Assembly: GCF_021271205.1 (NCBI RefSeq)
Contig: NZ_JAIWKS010000001.1
Location: 620,001 to 684,000, forward strand
DNA length: 64,000 nt
Origin: Pseudomonas uvaldensis
GTDB lineage: Bacteria > Pseudomonadota > Gammaproteobacteria > Pseudomonadales > Pseudomonadaceae
Direction of reading: 5' to 3'
Made by a program: the position numbers and the translations under genes. Shown one piece after another: positions 32,801 to 42,357 of the stretch. The notes beneath the pieces are model-generated. The model was not told the origin of the DNA. It was given only the letters and a program-made list of their open reading frames with translations, and did not search any database. The stretch's first letter is position 1. Each line of letters opens with the position of its first letter.

Positions 32801-33765
32801 AGTTGGGCCTTGCGCAGCATCTCCGCCGCGTCGCGAATCTCCCGTTCGCCCGGCAGGAACACCAGCACATCGCCAGGGCTGCGGCGCTCGCTGCGCTCAT
32901 GGGCGGCGATTTCATCGAGGGCGGCGAGGATCGCCTGGTCGACGGTCAGGTCATCCTCGACCCGGTTGCCCTCTTCGTCCTGCTCCAGGGTCAGCGGGCG
33001 ATACCAGGTTTCCACCGGGAAGGTGCGACCGGAAACCTCGACGATCGGCGCGTCATCGAAGTGTTTGGAGAAGCGCTCCAGGTCGATGGTCGCCGAGGTG
33101 ATGATGACCTTCAGGTCCGGGCGGCGCGGCAGCAGGGTTTTCAGGTAACCCAGCAGGAAGTCGATGTTCAGACTGCGCTCGTGGGCTTCGTCGACGATGA
33201 TGGTGTCGTAGCGTTCCAGGTAACGGTCATTCTGAGTTTCGGCCAGCAGGATCCCGTCGGTCATCAGCTTGACCAACGTATTGGCGTCGCTCTGGTCCTC
33301 GAACCGCACCTGATAGCCCACCAACGCGCCCAGTGGCGTGCCCAGTTCCTCGGCCACGCGGCTGGCCACGCTGCGGGCGGCGATACGGCGTGGCTGGGTA
33401 TGGCCGATCAAGCCATGCTGGCCGCGACCGATTTCCAGGCAGATCTTCGGCAATTGGGTGGTTTTGCCTGAGCCGGTTTCACCGGCGATGATCAGTACCT
33501 GATGCTTGAGCAACGCCTGCTTGATCTCGTCGCGCTTGGCGGCGATCGGCAAGTTGTCGTCGTAGCGGATCACCGGCAGGCTGGCCTTGCGCGCCAGCAC
33601 CTGATCACAGGACGCTTGCATGCGCGTCACCCATTGGGCGAGTTTCGCCTCATCGGGTTTCTTGCGCAGCTCGAGCAACTGGCGCCGCAACCGGTGACGG
33701 TCGGCGAGCATGGCGTGGTCGAGGTTTTTCAGCAACTTGTCGATAGCGGGGGCTTGGTCAGTCAT
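29854..33765 (-). CDS. hrpA: ATP-dependent RNA helicase HrpA
   Basis: A 1303-residue DEAH-box helicase. Near the N-terminus are Walker A AGETGSGKTTQ (about residue 95), DEAHERSLN (about 195) and SATIDLERF; then HA2 and OB-fold domains and the long HrpA-specific DUF3418 region to the end. HrpA resolves stalled or collided ribosomes and processes some mRNAs. The ATG at 33765 is chosen because MTDQAPAIDKLLKNLDHAML matches HrpA starts; the frame runs 300 bases further into repeat sequence. No clear ribosome site is seen. It is downstream of aceK, same direction. Confidence 0.92.
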   Translation of the reverse strand: MTDQAPAIDKLLKNLDHAMLADRHRLRRQLLELRKKPDEAKLAQWVTRMQASCDQVLARKASLPVIRYDDNLPIAAKRDEIKQALLKHQVLIIAGETGSGKTTQLPKICLEIGRGQHGLIGHTQPRRIAARSVASRVAEELGTPLGALVGYQVRFEDQSDANTLVKLMTDGILLAETQNDRYLERYDTIIVDEAHERSLNIDFLLGYLKTLLPRRPDLKVIITSATIDLERFSKHFDDAPIVEVSGRTFPVETWYRPLTLEQDEEGNRVEDDLTVDQAILAALDEIAAHERSERRSPGDVLVFLPGEREIRDAAEMLRKAQLKHTEILPLYARLTPAEQQRIFQSHPGRRVVLATNVAETSLTVPGIRYVIDSGTARISRYSYRAKVQRLPIEAISQASANQRKGRCGRVEPGICIRLYSEEDFLGRPEFTDPEILRTNLAAVILQMLHLRLGEITDFPFIEPPDGKAISDGFNLLQELSAVDRNGQLTPLGRQLARLPVDPRMGRMLLEAAKLGSLQEVLIVASAMSIQDPRERPPERQQAADQAHAQWKDTDSDFAGLVNLWRGFEEQRQALTASPLRNWCRKNFLNYLRLREWRDSHRQLSLICRDMQLSLNKEPADYPKLHKAVLSGLLSQIGQKTEDGDYLGARQRRFWVHPSSGLGKKRPQWLMTAELVETTKLYARMVAKIEPDWIEPLAGHLIKKNHFEPHWEKKRGQVVAYEQITLFGLIVVGRRPVHYGPVDPVVSRELFIREALVRGEIQSRAKCLGANTRLLEQLDELEAKARRRDILADEETLFAFYDARLPAEIHQTATFDSWYRINSQKDPQLLIMREEDVLARDASEVTAAHFPDTLRVGDLTLPLSYHFEPNHPRDGVTLRVPAPLLPMLPPERLEWLVPGMIEAKCIALVRNLPKALRKNFVPVPDFVKAALQRITFAEGSLPQSLGRELLRMTGARVSDEAWAEAAQQVESHLRMNLEIVDGQGKFLGEGRDLAELTARFAEASQAALAVPQTAKSQAPVEAKVFAPVAEKTQQKIAGLSMTVYPALVEEGGVVKEGRFPTPAEAEFQHRRALQRLLMQQLAESAKFLRGKLPGLTELGLLYRELGRIDSLVEDILLVSLDSCVLEGEASLPRDGAALASLAERKRGGWTEHAERLAKLTLDILKLWHGLQKRFKGKIDLAQAVALNDIKQQLSHLVYPGFVRETPHQWLKELPRYLKAIEQRFEKLGSQVQKDRVWSGELSTLWTQYQARAGKHAQEGKRDPQLELYRWWLEEYRVSLFAQQLGTKVPISDKRLSKQWGQVEP

Positions 33766-33788
33766 CAGGTACGCAAGGGAAAAGGAGC

Positions 33789-33857
33789 AGCGGCAAGTTT
33801 CAAGCGGCAAGCTGCAAGTTGCAAGCTGCGTTGGCCGGAAACTCGAAACTTGCCGCT
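33789..33857. repeat. Long inverted repeat, GCGGCAAGTTTC family
   Basis: AGCGGCAAGTTTC and GAAACTTGCCGCT form the outer arms; short direct copies of AAGCTGCAAG-like sequence lie inside. Such repeats are widespread between Pseudomonas genes. It fills the gap between aceK (upstream) and hrpA, and may act as an attenuator. Confidence 0.7.
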
Positions 33858-33875
33858 TGAACCTTGAAGCGGCTT

Positions 33876-35585
33876 CTATCCCTTGCGCCGGTACGGAAAC
33901 ACATCGATTACCTTCCCGGCCCGGATCGCCTCCTGCAGGCCTTTCCAGTAGTCGGCGTTGTACAGCTCGCCGTGCATCTGGTCGAACAACTTGCGTTGTC
34001 CGGCGTCGGCGAACAGGAACGGCGGGAACTCCTCGGGGAAGACGTCCAGCGGTCCGATGGAGTACCAAGGCTCGGAGGCCATTTCATCTTCCGGCGTGCG
34101 CGGCTGGGGAATATGGCGGAAGTTGGCTTCGGTCAGGAAGCAGATTTCATCGTAGTCGTAGAACACCACGCGGCCGTGACGGGTCACGCCGAAGTTCTTG
34201 AGCAGCATGTCTCCGGGAAAGATATTGGCCGCCGCCAGTTGCTTGATGGCCAGACCATAGTCTTCCAGTGCCTCACGCACCTGGGCTTCGCTGGCGTTCT
34301 CCAGGTAGAGGTTCAGTGGTGTCATGCGCCGCTCGGTCCAGCAGTGGCGGATCAACACCGTGTCGCCCTCCACCGACACCGTCGACGGCGCGACCTCCAG
34401 CAACTCCTCCAGGCACGCCGGCTCGAACTTGCTCAACGGAAAGCGAAAATCGGCGAACTCCTGGGTATCGGCCATGCGCCCGACCCGGTCGACGCTTTTC
34501 ACCAGTCGATACTTCTCGATCACCGTGGCCCGGTCGACGTTTTTCGAGGGGGAAAAACGGTCCTTGATGATTTTGAAAACGGTATTGAAACCCGGCAGCG
34601 TGAACACACTCATGACCATGCCGCGCACACCGGGCGCCATGATGAATTGGTCGTCGGTATTGGCCAGGTGATTGATCAAGGCCCGATAGAATTCGGACTT
34701 GCCATGCTTGTAGAAACCAATGGAGGTGTACAGCTCGGCAATGTGCTTGCCCGGCAGGATGCGCTTGAGAAAGCCGACGAATTCCGCGGGCACCGGCACA
34801 TCCACCATGAAGTAGGAACGCGTGAACGAAAAGATGATCGACACCTGGGCCTCGTCCGTGATCAGCGCGTCGATCTGGATGCCCCGGCCCTCGCGATGCA
34901 GCAGCGGAACGACCAGGGGCCATTGGTCATCCCGGGTGTAGATCCGGCCCACCAGATAGGCGCCTTTGTTGCGATAGAGCACCGAAGAAAACAGCTCCAC
35001 CGTCAGCTCGGGGTCCTTGCAGACCCAGTCCGGCAGGTTCTCTCGTAGCTGGGCTTCGAGACGCTGCAAATCACCCGGCAGGTCGGCATAGTCCTCGCTG
35101 AAACGGTAATCGGCAAAGATCTGCGCCAGCATCCGGTCGAGTTGGCCCTGAGGCTTGTAGGTGCGGGTCTGGGCAGCACGGGCTCGGCGCAGGCTGGGCC
35201 GGGTGGTGTGGATGAACATCGTGCCGTCGCTGATCAGGTCGTGGCTGAACAGGCCGCAGAAGATCGAGTTGTACCAGGTTTCGGACAGTTCATCGTCGAA
35301 ACGCAGGTCGATCAGGCTGATGTAGGCGCTTTTCACCAGAGGCCAGCAGCTGACGTCCATCAGCGCTTCGGCGTCGAAAGCCTTGCGCAGCCGGGCGACG
35401 GTTTCGAAGACTTTCTCTTCATACAAATTGATCCGCGCCGCCGAAGCCGCTTGCGCCTCCTGCCACCGGGCCTGCTCGAACCGGGCCCGGGCGCCATCGG
35501 TGATTTGCCGGAAATGCTCACGATAATCGTCGAAACCGTCGAGAATCGAACGGGCGATTTCGGTGGCGGGCCATGGCTGGGGCAT
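33876..35585 (-). CDS. aceK: Isocitrate dehydrogenase kinase/phosphatase
   Basis: A 569-residue bifunctional enzyme that phosphorylates isocitrate dehydrogenase to divert carbon into the glyoxylate shunt on acetate. The kinase-like C-terminus contains [20 protein letters not shown] with the catalytic Asp and [20 protein letters not shown] with the metal-binding Asp; the N-terminal regulatory domain begins [20 protein letters not shown]. Length matches the family. Pseudomonas aceK is usually apart from aceA/aceB, as here. hrpA follows after the repeat at 33789. Confidence 0.93.
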   Translation of the reverse strand: MPQPWPATEIARSILDGFDDYREHFRQITDGARARFEQARWQEAQAASAARINLYEEKVFETVARLRKAFDAEALMDVSCWPLVKSAYISLIDLRFDDELSETWYNSIFCGLFSHDLISDGTMFIHTTRPSLRRARAAQTRTYKPQGQLDRMLAQIFADYRFSEDYADLPGDLQRLEAQLRENLPDWVCKDPELTVELFSSVLYRNKGAYLVGRIYTRDDQWPLVVPLLHREGRGIQIDALITDEAQVSIIFSFTRSYFMVDVPVPAEFVGFLKRILPGKHIAELYTSIGFYKHGKSEFYRALINHLANTDDQFIMAPGVRGMVMSVFTLPGFNTVFKIIKDRFSPSKNVDRATVIEKYRLVKSVDRVGRMADTQEFADFRFPLSKFEPACLEELLEVAPSTVSVEGDTVLIRHCWTERRMTPLNLYLENASEAQVREALEDYGLAIKQLAAANIFPGDMLLKNFGVTRHGRVVFYDYDEICFLTEANFRHIPQPRTPEDEMASEPWYSIGPLDVFPEEFPPFLFADAGQRKLFDQMHGELYNADYWKGLQEAIRAGKVIDVFPYRRKG

Positions 35586-35712
35586 CGGGAACCTCGACGG
35601 GTCATCTTGTTATTGGCGACTGAGCTTAGAGGCCAATCCGTCGGCAACGCAACCGTTGCCATCGGCCTGGAGGGCGGCGACACTTGCCAGCCCATCAAGG
35701 AAGGAATGACTT

Positions 35713-36621
35713 GTGAACCTCGTCGACATCTTGCGCCTGCTGTCACTGGCCGCCATCTGGGGGGCTAGCTTCCTGTTCATGCGCATCATCGCCCCGGTCA
35801 TCGGCACGATCCCCACCGCCTTCTTTCGCGTCTCCATCGCCTTCGTCGGCTTGCTGGTGATCCTGGCGCTGATGCGTGTCGACTGGAGTTTTCGCGGCAA
35901 GCTGAAGGTGGTGATGGTGCTGGGCCTGATCAACTCGGGCATCCCGGCCACGTTCTATTCCCTGGCGGCCCAGGTGCTGCCGGCGGGTTATTCGGCGATC
36001 TTCAACGCTACGACGCCTCTGATGGGCGTGTTGATCGGTGGACTGTTCTTCAGCGAACAGCTTACCGTGGCGAAGGTCAGCGGCGTGTTCCTCGGCCTCT
36101 TGGGCGTGGGCATCCTGACCGGTGCCGGGCCAGTGGCGTTCGACCTGCAACTGCTGATGGGCGCCCTCGCCTGCCTGATGGCTACCACCTGTTATGGCTT
36201 CGCCGGCTTCCTGACCCGTCGCTGGCTCGATCATCAAGGCGGGCTCGACAGCCGCCTCTCGGCCCTGGGCAGCATGTTCGGTGCCACGTTGTTTCTGCTG
36301 CCATTGTTCGGCTACAGCGTCATCAGCCAGCCACCGGCCAGTTGGGGAGGCTGGAGCGTCTGGCTGTCGCTGTTGGGCTTGGGCCTGGTGTGTACCGCGC
36401 TGGCCTACATCCTTTATTTCAGACTGCTCAGTGCCATCGGCCCGGTGAAGTCCATGACCGTGACCTTCCTGATCCCGCCGTTCGGCGTGCTGTGGGGGGC
36501 GTTGCTGCTGGATGAGCCGCTGGGCATGGCGCATCTGTATGGCGGAGTGTTGATCGCGGCGGCATTGTGGCTGGTGTTGAAGCCTGGGGCGGTGAAGCCG
36601 GCTGAGGTGTCGGCCCGGTAG
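35713..36621 (+). CDS. EamA-family DMT exporter
   Basis: A 302-residue membrane protein with ten helices in two EamA repeats (about 10-140 and 155-290); LSLAAIWGASFLFMRIIAPV at the start and MTVTFLIPPFGVLWGALLLD near the end are typical. A GTG start at 35713 has AAGGA seven bases upstream. Probably an exporter of amino acids or other metabolites; the substrate is unknown. It is divergent from aceK. Confidence 0.85.
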   Translation: MNLVDILRLLSLAAIWGASFLFMRIIAPVIGTIPTAFFRVSIAFVGLLVILALMRVDWSFRGKLKVVMVLGLINSGIPATFYSLAAQVLPAGYSAIFNATTPLMGVLIGGLFFSEQLTVAKVSGVFLGLLGVGILTGAGPVAFDLQLLMGALACLMATTCYGFAGFLTRRWLDHQGGLDSRLSALGSMFGATLFLLPLFGYSVISQPPASWGGWSVWLSLLGLGLVCTALAYILYFRLLSAIGPVKSMTVTFLIPPFGVLWGALLLDEPLGMAHLYGGVLIAAALWLVLKPGAVKPAEVSAR

Positions 36622-36644
36622 GGTGTCGGCGTGGCGGAAAAAGC

Positions 36645-36713
36645 CTTCGCGAGCAAGCCCGCTCCCACAGGTTTTTGTACCGTACTGGTGGAGCGAGCCT
36701 GCTCGCGAGAGCG
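36645..36713. repeat. REP doublet
   Basis: TTCGCGAGCAAGCCCGCTCC (then CACAG) followed by GTGGAGCGAGCCTGCTCGCG: two REPs in outward orientation, between convergent EamA genes. Confidence 0.85.
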
Positions 36714-36740
36714 ATCGTGCGGCTGACGAGCCTCTAACGG

Positions 36741-37604
36741 TCAGCCACTTTTACGAAACACAAACGCCAACCCGACGATGATCAGCCCCATCCCCAGCAC
36801 GCTCAGCAACGCCAACCGGTTGCCAAACACCAGGTAATCCATGATGGCCGTCACCGCCGGCACCAGGTAGAACAGACTGGTGACGTTCACCAGGTTGCCC
36901 CGTGCGATCAACCGGTACAGCAACAGCGTTGCCAGCACCGAAACCACCAGCGCCATCCACACCACCGGCACGATGAAACCCGCGCTGTGTTCGAAGTGAA
37001 ACGGTTGAAACGGCACGAACACCGCGCACAGCACAAGCCCGGCAAGGTATTGAACGGGCAGCGTGCCCAGAGGGTTTTGGGTGATGCGTTTCTGCATGAT
37101 CGAACCGGCCGTCATGCTCAGCAGCGCAAGCAATCCACACAGCATTCCAGCCAGGGACATACCGGCCAGGCCGATGCCCTGGTAGACCACCATGACCAGC
37201 CCCGCCAACCCCAGCATCAGACCGGACATCCGCTGCCAGGAACGCTGGCGCTCGATGAGCACCACCGTCAGGATCGGCTGTACCCCCATTAACGTCGCCA
37301 TGACCCCCGGTGTGACATTCATCTGCAACGCCAACAGATAGAAAATCTGATAGGCGCCCAGCAGCACCAACCCAGTGGCCGCCGCGTACAGCATCGGCTT
37401 GCCGATTCTGGGTAACTTGAATTTGCACACCGGGATCAACAGCACCAGCGCGCACAGGGCTATGGAAAAGCGGATCAGCAGGAAAGCAAAAGGCGAAGCA
37501 TGGGCCAGGCCCAGTTTGGAAAAGATCGCCCCGCTGCTCCACAGCAGGACGAACAGGCTCGTGGAAGCCGCCGCCAATAAGGCGTTTCTGGATAGGGAAA
37601 ACAT
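36741..37604 (-). CDS. EamA-family DMT exporter
   Basis: A 287-residue ten-helix transporter starting MFSLSRNALLAAASTSLFVL. AGGTGG precedes the ATG at 37604 by five bases; a GTG nine bases further upstream overlaps that site and is less likely. EamA motifs include LLWSSGAIFSKLGLAHASPF and NVTPGVMATLMGVQPILTVV. It is convergent with the other EamA gene at 35713, but they are not close copies of each other. Substrate unknown. Confidence 0.85.
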   Translation of the reverse strand: MFSLSRNALLAAASTSLFVLLWSSGAIFSKLGLAHASPFAFLLIRFSIALCALVLLIPVCKFKLPRIGKPMLYAAATGLVLLGAYQIFYLLALQMNVTPGVMATLMGVQPILTVVLIERQRSWQRMSGLMLGLAGLVMVVYQGIGLAGMSLAGMLCGLLALLSMTAGSIMQKRITQNPLGTLPVQYLAGLVLCAVFVPFQPFHFEHSAGFIVPVVWMALVVSVLATLLLYRLIARGNLVNVTSLFYLVPAVTAIMDYLVFGNRLALLSVLGMGLIIVGLAFVFRKSG

Positions 37605-37942
37605 GAATGCCACCTGTTATCAGGCAAAAGCCAACTCAGCCGGAGCTGAAATTCAGTAGTTTTTTCAGGCGGGCGCAGGAAACGGCAACGACTGCCGATC
37701 AGCCCTGGACGCCAACACCCGGCGGTGATACGACGACGCACACCGGTGGGCTACTGACAGGTGGAGGGTATTGACCGACCTGCCCACGTTGCTGATTCCC
37801 CCACGGCACGACGCCAGCGTTCAACGCTGGAATCACGACCGCGACAACTGGGGATACAGGCATGAGCCGATCTCTGGAAAGGATGGGTTCGAGGACCCGG
37901 AGAGCGCCGACTATAACCAGCGCTCGAGGCATAATGCAATGC
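37605..37942. other. Intergenic region, no supported gene
   Basis: About 338 bases between the EamA gene and the 3' end of lpxO. Short frames exist on both strands (37771 plus, 37699-37932 minus) but none has a good ribosome site or recognisable domain. The plus frame begins TDLPTLLIPPRHDASVQ, which faintly recalls ATP-grasp protein starts, then loses any likeness. Confidence 0.5.
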
Positions 37943-38881
37943 TCAAACGAACAACCAGTAGCCCAATGCCGTCAGCACCGCTACCGCCAGTACCGGCCGC
38001 ATCACACGGTAGGCCTTGGGATGCTTGCGCTTCCATTGCTTGACCCGGCCACTGATGCCATCGCTGAACGACTTGCTCCAGGCATAGGCCCGGTTGATAC
38101 CACCGACATGTTCGTCATCCAGGTTCTGCGGTGCGGTGGCACGCCCAAGGAAGGCGCTGATGGAACGGTTGAGGCGGGTCATCAGCCGACTTTTGAGCGG
38201 CCGCTCGACATCGCAGAACAGGATCACACGGGTCTGCGGTGTTTCATTCTTGACCCAATGCACATAGGTTTCGTCGAACATCACGTCTTCGCCATCGCGC
38301 CAGGCATAGATCTGGCCGTCGACGAAGATCCGGCAATCGTCGGAATTGGGCGTGGAAAGCCCAAGGTGATAGCGCAGCGAGCCCGCGAACGGATCGCGAT
38401 GCGGGTTCAAGTGGCTGTCGCCCGGCAGCAGGGCGAACATCGCGCCGCGGACGTTGGGAATGCGGTTGACCAGTTCGACGGTTCTGGGACACAGCAATTG
38501 CGCCGATGGCAATGGTTTGTCGTACCACTTGAGGTAGAAGCGCTTCCAGCCTTTCTTGAAGAACGAACCGAAGCCGGCGTCATTGTTCTTTTCTGCAGCG
38601 CGGATGTATCCCTCATCGAACAGGCGCATGGCTTCGTCGCGAATGACCTGCCAGTTGTCCTTGAGCACATCCAGTTCCGGAAACTTGCTGCGGTCCAGAT
38701 AAGGTTTGGAGGGCACCCCGGAAAACAGGTACATCAAGGTGTTGTAGGGGGCGAATAACGCCGAGTGGTTGACGAACTGGCGCAACACCGGCAGGCGCGC
38801 CCTGCCGCGCAGGTGTACGTAGAGGGTACTGCCTATGAACAACAGCAAGACCGACGCCTTGGCGACGAACGAAACGGTCAT
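37943..38881 (-). CDS. lpxO: LpxO-type lipid A 2-hydroxylase
   Basis: A 312-residue Fe(II)/2-oxoglutarate dioxygenase of the aspartyl/asparaginyl beta-hydroxylase fold. An N-terminal membrane helix (VLLLFIGSTLYVHLRG) and a C-terminal one (VLAVAVLTALGYWLFV) bracket the catalytic domain, where SHLNPHRDPFAGSLRYHLGL and DETYVHWVKN provide the metal ligands and RVILFCDVERP the oxoglutarate arginine. LpxO adds a 2-hydroxyl to secondary laurate on lipid A. AAGGAG is eight bases upstream of the ATG at 38881. Confidence 0.85.
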   Translation of the reverse strand: MTVSFVAKASVLLLFIGSTLYVHLRGRARLPVLRQFVNHSALFAPYNTLMYLFSGVPSKPYLDRSKFPELDVLKDNWQVIRDEAMRLFDEGYIRAAEKNNDAGFGSFFKKGWKRFYLKWYDKPLPSAQLLCPRTVELVNRIPNVRGAMFALLPGDSHLNPHRDPFAGSLRYHLGLSTPNSDDCRIFVDGQIYAWRDGEDVMFDETYVHWVKNETPQTRVILFCDVERPLKSRLMTRLNRSISAFLGRATAPQNLDDEHVGGINRAYAWSKSFSDGISGRVKQWKRKHPKAYRVMRPVLAVAVLTALGYWLFV

Positions 38882-39070
38882 TTTCAAACTCCTTGTCAAA
38901 AACTCAAGCAACGCCAATTGCCCGACGTAGCCGAAGGCCATGTTAAAGATTCATGGCCTGGGTAAAAACCGTCCGACGCAACATTCTCTGTTGAGTAAAA
39001 CGCAATAAACCCTTCTAGCATGCGTCAGCTGAACCATGGCTGACGCCAGCAAACATTCTCCTCTCGTTCT

Positions 39071-39098
39071 TGCGGCGAGGGGATATCCCCTCGTCGCA
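39071..39098. repeat. Hairpin repeat of the GCGGCGAGGGGA family
   Basis: TGCGGCGAGGGGAT and ATCCCCTCGTCGCA form a 14-base stem with one mismatch and no loop bases left over. Related to the hairpin at 3031-3060. It lies just beyond the cysK stop and may act as a terminator, although no T-run follows. Confidence 0.65.
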
Positions 39099-39121
39099 TC
39101 AGGCTTCATTTCAACCCAACG

Positions 39122-40096
39122 TCACTGCTGTGTTTCCTGTTCGGTGAACAGGTCGCTGAACAGCATGCTCGACAGGTACCGCTCGCCGGAATCCGGCAGG
39201 ATCACCACCAGGGTCTTGCCCTGCATTTCCGGTTTTTCCGCCAGGCGCACGGCCACGGCCATCGCCGCGCCACAGGAGATTCCGCAAAGTATCCCCTCCT
39301 CCTGCATCAAGCGCAAAGCCATGGCCTTGGATTCCTCGTCAGTGACCCGTTCCACCTGGTCGACCATCGTCAGGTCGAGGTTCTTCGGCACGAAGCCCGC
39401 GCCGATCCCCTGGATCTTGTGGGGGCTGGGCTTGATTTCCTGGCCGGCCATCGCCTGGGTGATCACCGGCGAACTCTCTGGCTCTACGGCCACCGACAGG
39501 ATCGGCTTGCCGCAGGTGTTCTTGATGTACCGCGACACCCCGGTAATGGTGCCTCCCGTGCCCACGCCCGCCACCAACACATCCACCGCGCCGTCGGTAT
39601 CGTTCCAGATTTCCGGGCCGGTGGTTTTTTCGTGAATGGCCGGGTTCGCCGGGTTATCGAACTGCTGCGGCATGAAGTAGGTGGCTGGATCGCTGGCCAC
39701 GATCTCGGCGGCCTTCTCGATGGCCCCTTTCATGCCCTTGGCCGGCTCGGTCAGCACCAGCTCGGCGCCGAGGGCCTTGAGCACCTTGCGTCGTTCGATG
39801 CTCATGGAGGCCGGCATGGTCAGCATCAGTTTGTAGCCACGGGCGGCGGCCACGAACGCCAGACCGATGCCGGTGTTGCCCGACGTGGGTTCGACGATGG
39901 TCATGCCCGGCTTGAGCCTGCCTGTGCTTTCCGCGTCCCAGATCATGTTCGCGCCAATCCTGCACTTGACCGAGTAGCCCGGGTTCCGTCCTTCGATCTT
40001 GGCCAGGATGGTCACGCCGCGCGGGGCGAGCCGGTTGATCTGCACCAGGGGCGTATTACCGATGGAATGGGCGTTGTCAGCATATATGCGGCTCAT
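39122..40096 (-). CDS. cysK: Cysteine synthase A (O-acetylserine sulfhydrylase)
   Basis: A 324-residue PLP enzyme making cysteine from O-acetylserine and sulphide. [20 protein letters not shown] holds the PLP lysine (Lys42 by family numbering), [20 protein letters not shown] the substrate loop, [16 protein letters not shown] the phosphate-binding loop, and [15 protein letters not shown] the final motif. AAGGA precedes the ATG at 40096 by seven bases. Cytoplasmic. It is divergent from the DUF748 gene. Confidence 0.93.
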   Translation of the reverse strand: MSRIYADNAHSIGNTPLVQINRLAPRGVTILAKIEGRNPGYSVKCRIGANMIWDAESTGRLKPGMTIVEPTSGNTGIGLAFVAAARGYKLMLTMPASMSIERRKVLKALGAELVLTEPAKGMKGAIEKAAEIVASDPATYFMPQQFDNPANPAIHEKTTGPEIWNDTDGAVDVLVAGVGTGGTITGVSRYIKNTCGKPILSVAVEPESSPVITQAMAGQEIKPSPHKIQGIGAGFVPKNLDLTMVDQVERVTDEESKAMALRLMQEEGILCGISCGAAMAVAVRLAEKPEMQGKTLVVILPDSGERYLSSMLFSDLFTEQETQQ

Positions 40097-40240
40097 GTCG
40101 GGGTCCTTAATGCGGCGTGAATTCAAGCGCCTAAAGGTATGCCTGTTGCCGGTGGGCGTCCAGTTGCACCGAACGTCCAAGTGTTACAACAGTCAATGGT
40201 TTTGGGGTGTTCTGGAGAAACATGCTGGAGACTCAATGAC

Positions 40241-41317
40241 ATGAAACGTCGATACAGTTGGCCACTGTGGACCCTGGCCGCCATCGTCGCGCTGCTGGTG
40301 GCCTTGCATCTGGCCCTGCCTTATCTGGTACGGGACTACCTCAACGAGCGGCTGGCCGACATGGGCGATTACCGCGGGCAGATCACGGATGTGGACCTGG
40401 CACTCTGGCGCGGGGCCTATCGGATCAACGGGCTGAAAATCGTCAAGGTCGATGGCAAGGTTCCGGTGCCGTTCGTCGATGCGCCGCTGATCGATTTGTC
40501 CGTGAGCTGGCATTCATTGTGGTACGACCATGCGGTGGTGGCCGAAGTGACGTTCGCCCATCCGGAGGTGAACTTCGTCGACGGTGGCGGCAACCGGCAG
40601 AACTCCCAGACGGGCCGGGGCACCGACTGGCGCGAACAACTGAGCAAACTGCTGCCCATCACCCTCAATGAAGTCCGCATTAATGACGGTAAGGTCACGT
40701 TCCGCAATTTCAACTCCAAACCACCGGTCAATCTGCGGGCCACCAACGTCGATGCCAGTATTTACAACCTGACCAATGTGGTCGACACCGAAGGCAAGCG
40801 CGACGCCCGATTCGAAGGCAAGGCGTTGGTGGCCGAACATGCTCCGCTGGAGGTACAGGCCACGTTCGACCCGTTGAGCAATTTCGAGGATTTCGATTTC
40901 CGCCTGCGGGCCAGGAACATCGAACTCAAGCGCCTGAATGATTTTGCCGCGGCCTACGGCAAATTCGACTTCAACGCGGGCCACGGCGACCTGGTGATCG
41001 AGGCGGAGGCCAACAACGCCAGGCTCAGTGGCTACATCAAGCCATTGCTTCGTGACGTGGATGTTTTCGATTGGCAGCAGGATGTGGAGAACGAGAAAAA
41101 GAACATCTTCCGCTCAATCTGGGAAGCACTGGTCGGCACCGGCGAGACGGCGCTCAAGAACCAGCGCAAGAACCAGTTCGCCACCCGCGTAGAGCTCAGC
41201 GGCAATGTGCATCAACAGGACATCAGCGCTTTCGAAGCCTTCCTGCAGATACTGCGCAACGGTTTCGTCCAGGCGTTCAATGCCCGATATGAACAACCGG
41301 CCCCCTCAACGGATTAG
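40241..41317 (+). CDS. DUF748 / AsmA-like envelope protein
   Basis: A 358-residue protein with one N-terminal membrane helix (WTLAAIVALLVALHLALPYL) and a long beta-rich periplasmic part with the DUF748 pattern (LADMGDYRGQITDVDLALWR, then EVTFAHPEVNFVDGGGN and ITLNEVRINDGKVTFRNFNS). Relatives of AsmA/TamB-like proteins act in lipid transport between membranes; for DUF748 that is an analogy. The ATG at 40241 follows GGAG by ten bases. Confidence 0.8.
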   Translation: MKRRYSWPLWTLAAIVALLVALHLALPYLVRDYLNERLADMGDYRGQITDVDLALWRGAYRINGLKIVKVDGKVPVPFVDAPLIDLSVSWHSLWYDHAVVAEVTFAHPEVNFVDGGGNRQNSQTGRGTDWREQLSKLLPITLNEVRINDGKVTFRNFNSKPPVNLRATNVDASIYNLTNVVDTEGKRDARFEGKALVAEHAPLEVQATFDPLSNFEDFDFRLRARNIELKRLNDFAAAYGKFDFNAGHGDLVIEAEANNARLSGYIKPLLRDVDVFDWQQDVENEKKNIFRSIWEALVGTGETALKNQRKNQFATRVELSGNVHQQDISAFEAFLQILRNGFVQAFNARYEQPAPSTD

Positions 41318-41475
41318 GGTTGATGCCAAGACTGAGTCAACATGTGACGCTCCATTCAGAGACTGAATACGGCGTCTGCGTTCACAGTCGGCGGGACGTC
41401 GCGTTATAGTCGGGCATGGCATTTTATTACGCGCCCCGCCTCGTCCAGGCCGGCGTCACCGTCGAGGAATTGCAG

Positions 41476-42321
41476 ATGAAGTTCGAAGGCACCAGCGCCT
41501 ATGTCGCCACCGATGACCTGAAACTGGCCGTCAACGCCGCCATCACCCTGGAGCGGCCGTTGCTGGTCAAGGGCGAACCGGGCACTGGCAAGACCATGCT
41601 GGCCGAGCAACTGGCGCAGTCCTTCGGCGCGCGCCTGATTACCTGGCATATCAAATCCACCACCAAGGCCCACCAGGGCTTGTATGAGTACGATGCGGTC
41701 AGCCGCTTGCGGGACTCGCAACTGGGTGTGGACAAGGTCCATGACGTGCGCAACTACCTGAAGAAGGGCAAGCTCTGGGAGGCGTTCGAGTCCGAGGAAC
41801 GGGTGATCCTGCTGATCGACGAGATCGACAAGGCCGACATCGAGTTCCCCAACGACCTGCTGCAAGAACTCGACAAGATGGAGTTCTACGTCTACGAGAC
41901 CGATGAAACCATCAAGGCCAAGCAGCGCCCGATCATCATCATTACCTCCAACAACGAAAAAGAGCTGCCGGACGCCTTCCTGCGCCGCTGCTTCTTCCAT
42001 TACATCGCCTTCCCCGATCGCGCCACGCTGCAGAAAATCGTCGACGTGCACTACCCGGACATCAAGAAGGACCTGGTCAGCGAAGCGCTGGACGTGTTCT
42101 TCGACGTGCGCAAGGTGCCGGGCTTGAAGAAGAAACCTTCCACCTCCGAACTGGTGGACTGGCTCAAGCTGTTGATGGCCGACAACATCGGCGAAGCGGT
42201 CCTGCGCGAGCGCGATCCGACCAAGGCGATCCCGCCTTTGGCCGGTGCCCTGGTCAAGAACGAGCAGGACGTGCAACTGCTCGAGCGCCTGGCGTTCATG
42301 AGCCGTCGCGGCACTCGCTGA
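41476..42321 (+). CDS. MoxR-family AAA ATPase
   Basis: A 281-residue ATPase starting MKFEGTSAYVATDDLKLAVN. Walker A is LVKGEPGTGKTMLAE (about 29-43), Walker B ILLIDEIDKADIEFP (about 116-130), and sensor 1 IIITSNNEKELPDAFLRRC. MoxR proteins act as chaperones for metallo-enzyme or VWA partners. GAGG is eight bases upstream of the chosen start; a 20-residue extension to 41416 has no ribosome site. The VWA partner follows after 36 bases. Confidence 0.9.
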   Translation: MKFEGTSAYVATDDLKLAVNAAITLERPLLVKGEPGTGKTMLAEQLAQSFGARLITWHIKSTTKAHQGLYEYDAVSRLRDSQLGVDKVHDVRNYLKKGKLWEAFESEERVILLIDEIDKADIEFPNDLLQELDKMEFYVYETDETIKAKQRPIIIITSNNEKELPDAFLRRCFFHYIAFPDRATLQKIVDVHYPDIKKDLVSEALDVFFDVRKVPGLKKKPSTSELVDWLKLLMADNIGEAVLRERDPTKAIPPLAGALVKNEQDVQLLERLAFMSRRGTR

Positions 42322-42357
42322 AACCCTCGTCGTTTAACAAGAGCGAGGGCGATTGCC

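Noticed and set aside
33766..34068. N-terminal extension of HrpA
   Set aside because: It covers the intergenic inverted repeat and the end of aceK on the same strand; the HrpA family starts at MTDQAPAID.
37862..37930. Possible tRNA-like GGTTCGAGGACCC segment
   Set aside because: Only a T-loop-like string is present; no acceptor or anticodon stem can be folded around it.
37771..38043. Plus-strand frame starting TDLPTLLIPPRHDASVQ
   Set aside because: The resemblance to ATP-grasp starts ends after about 15 residues, there is no ribosome site, and the frame runs into lpxO antisense.
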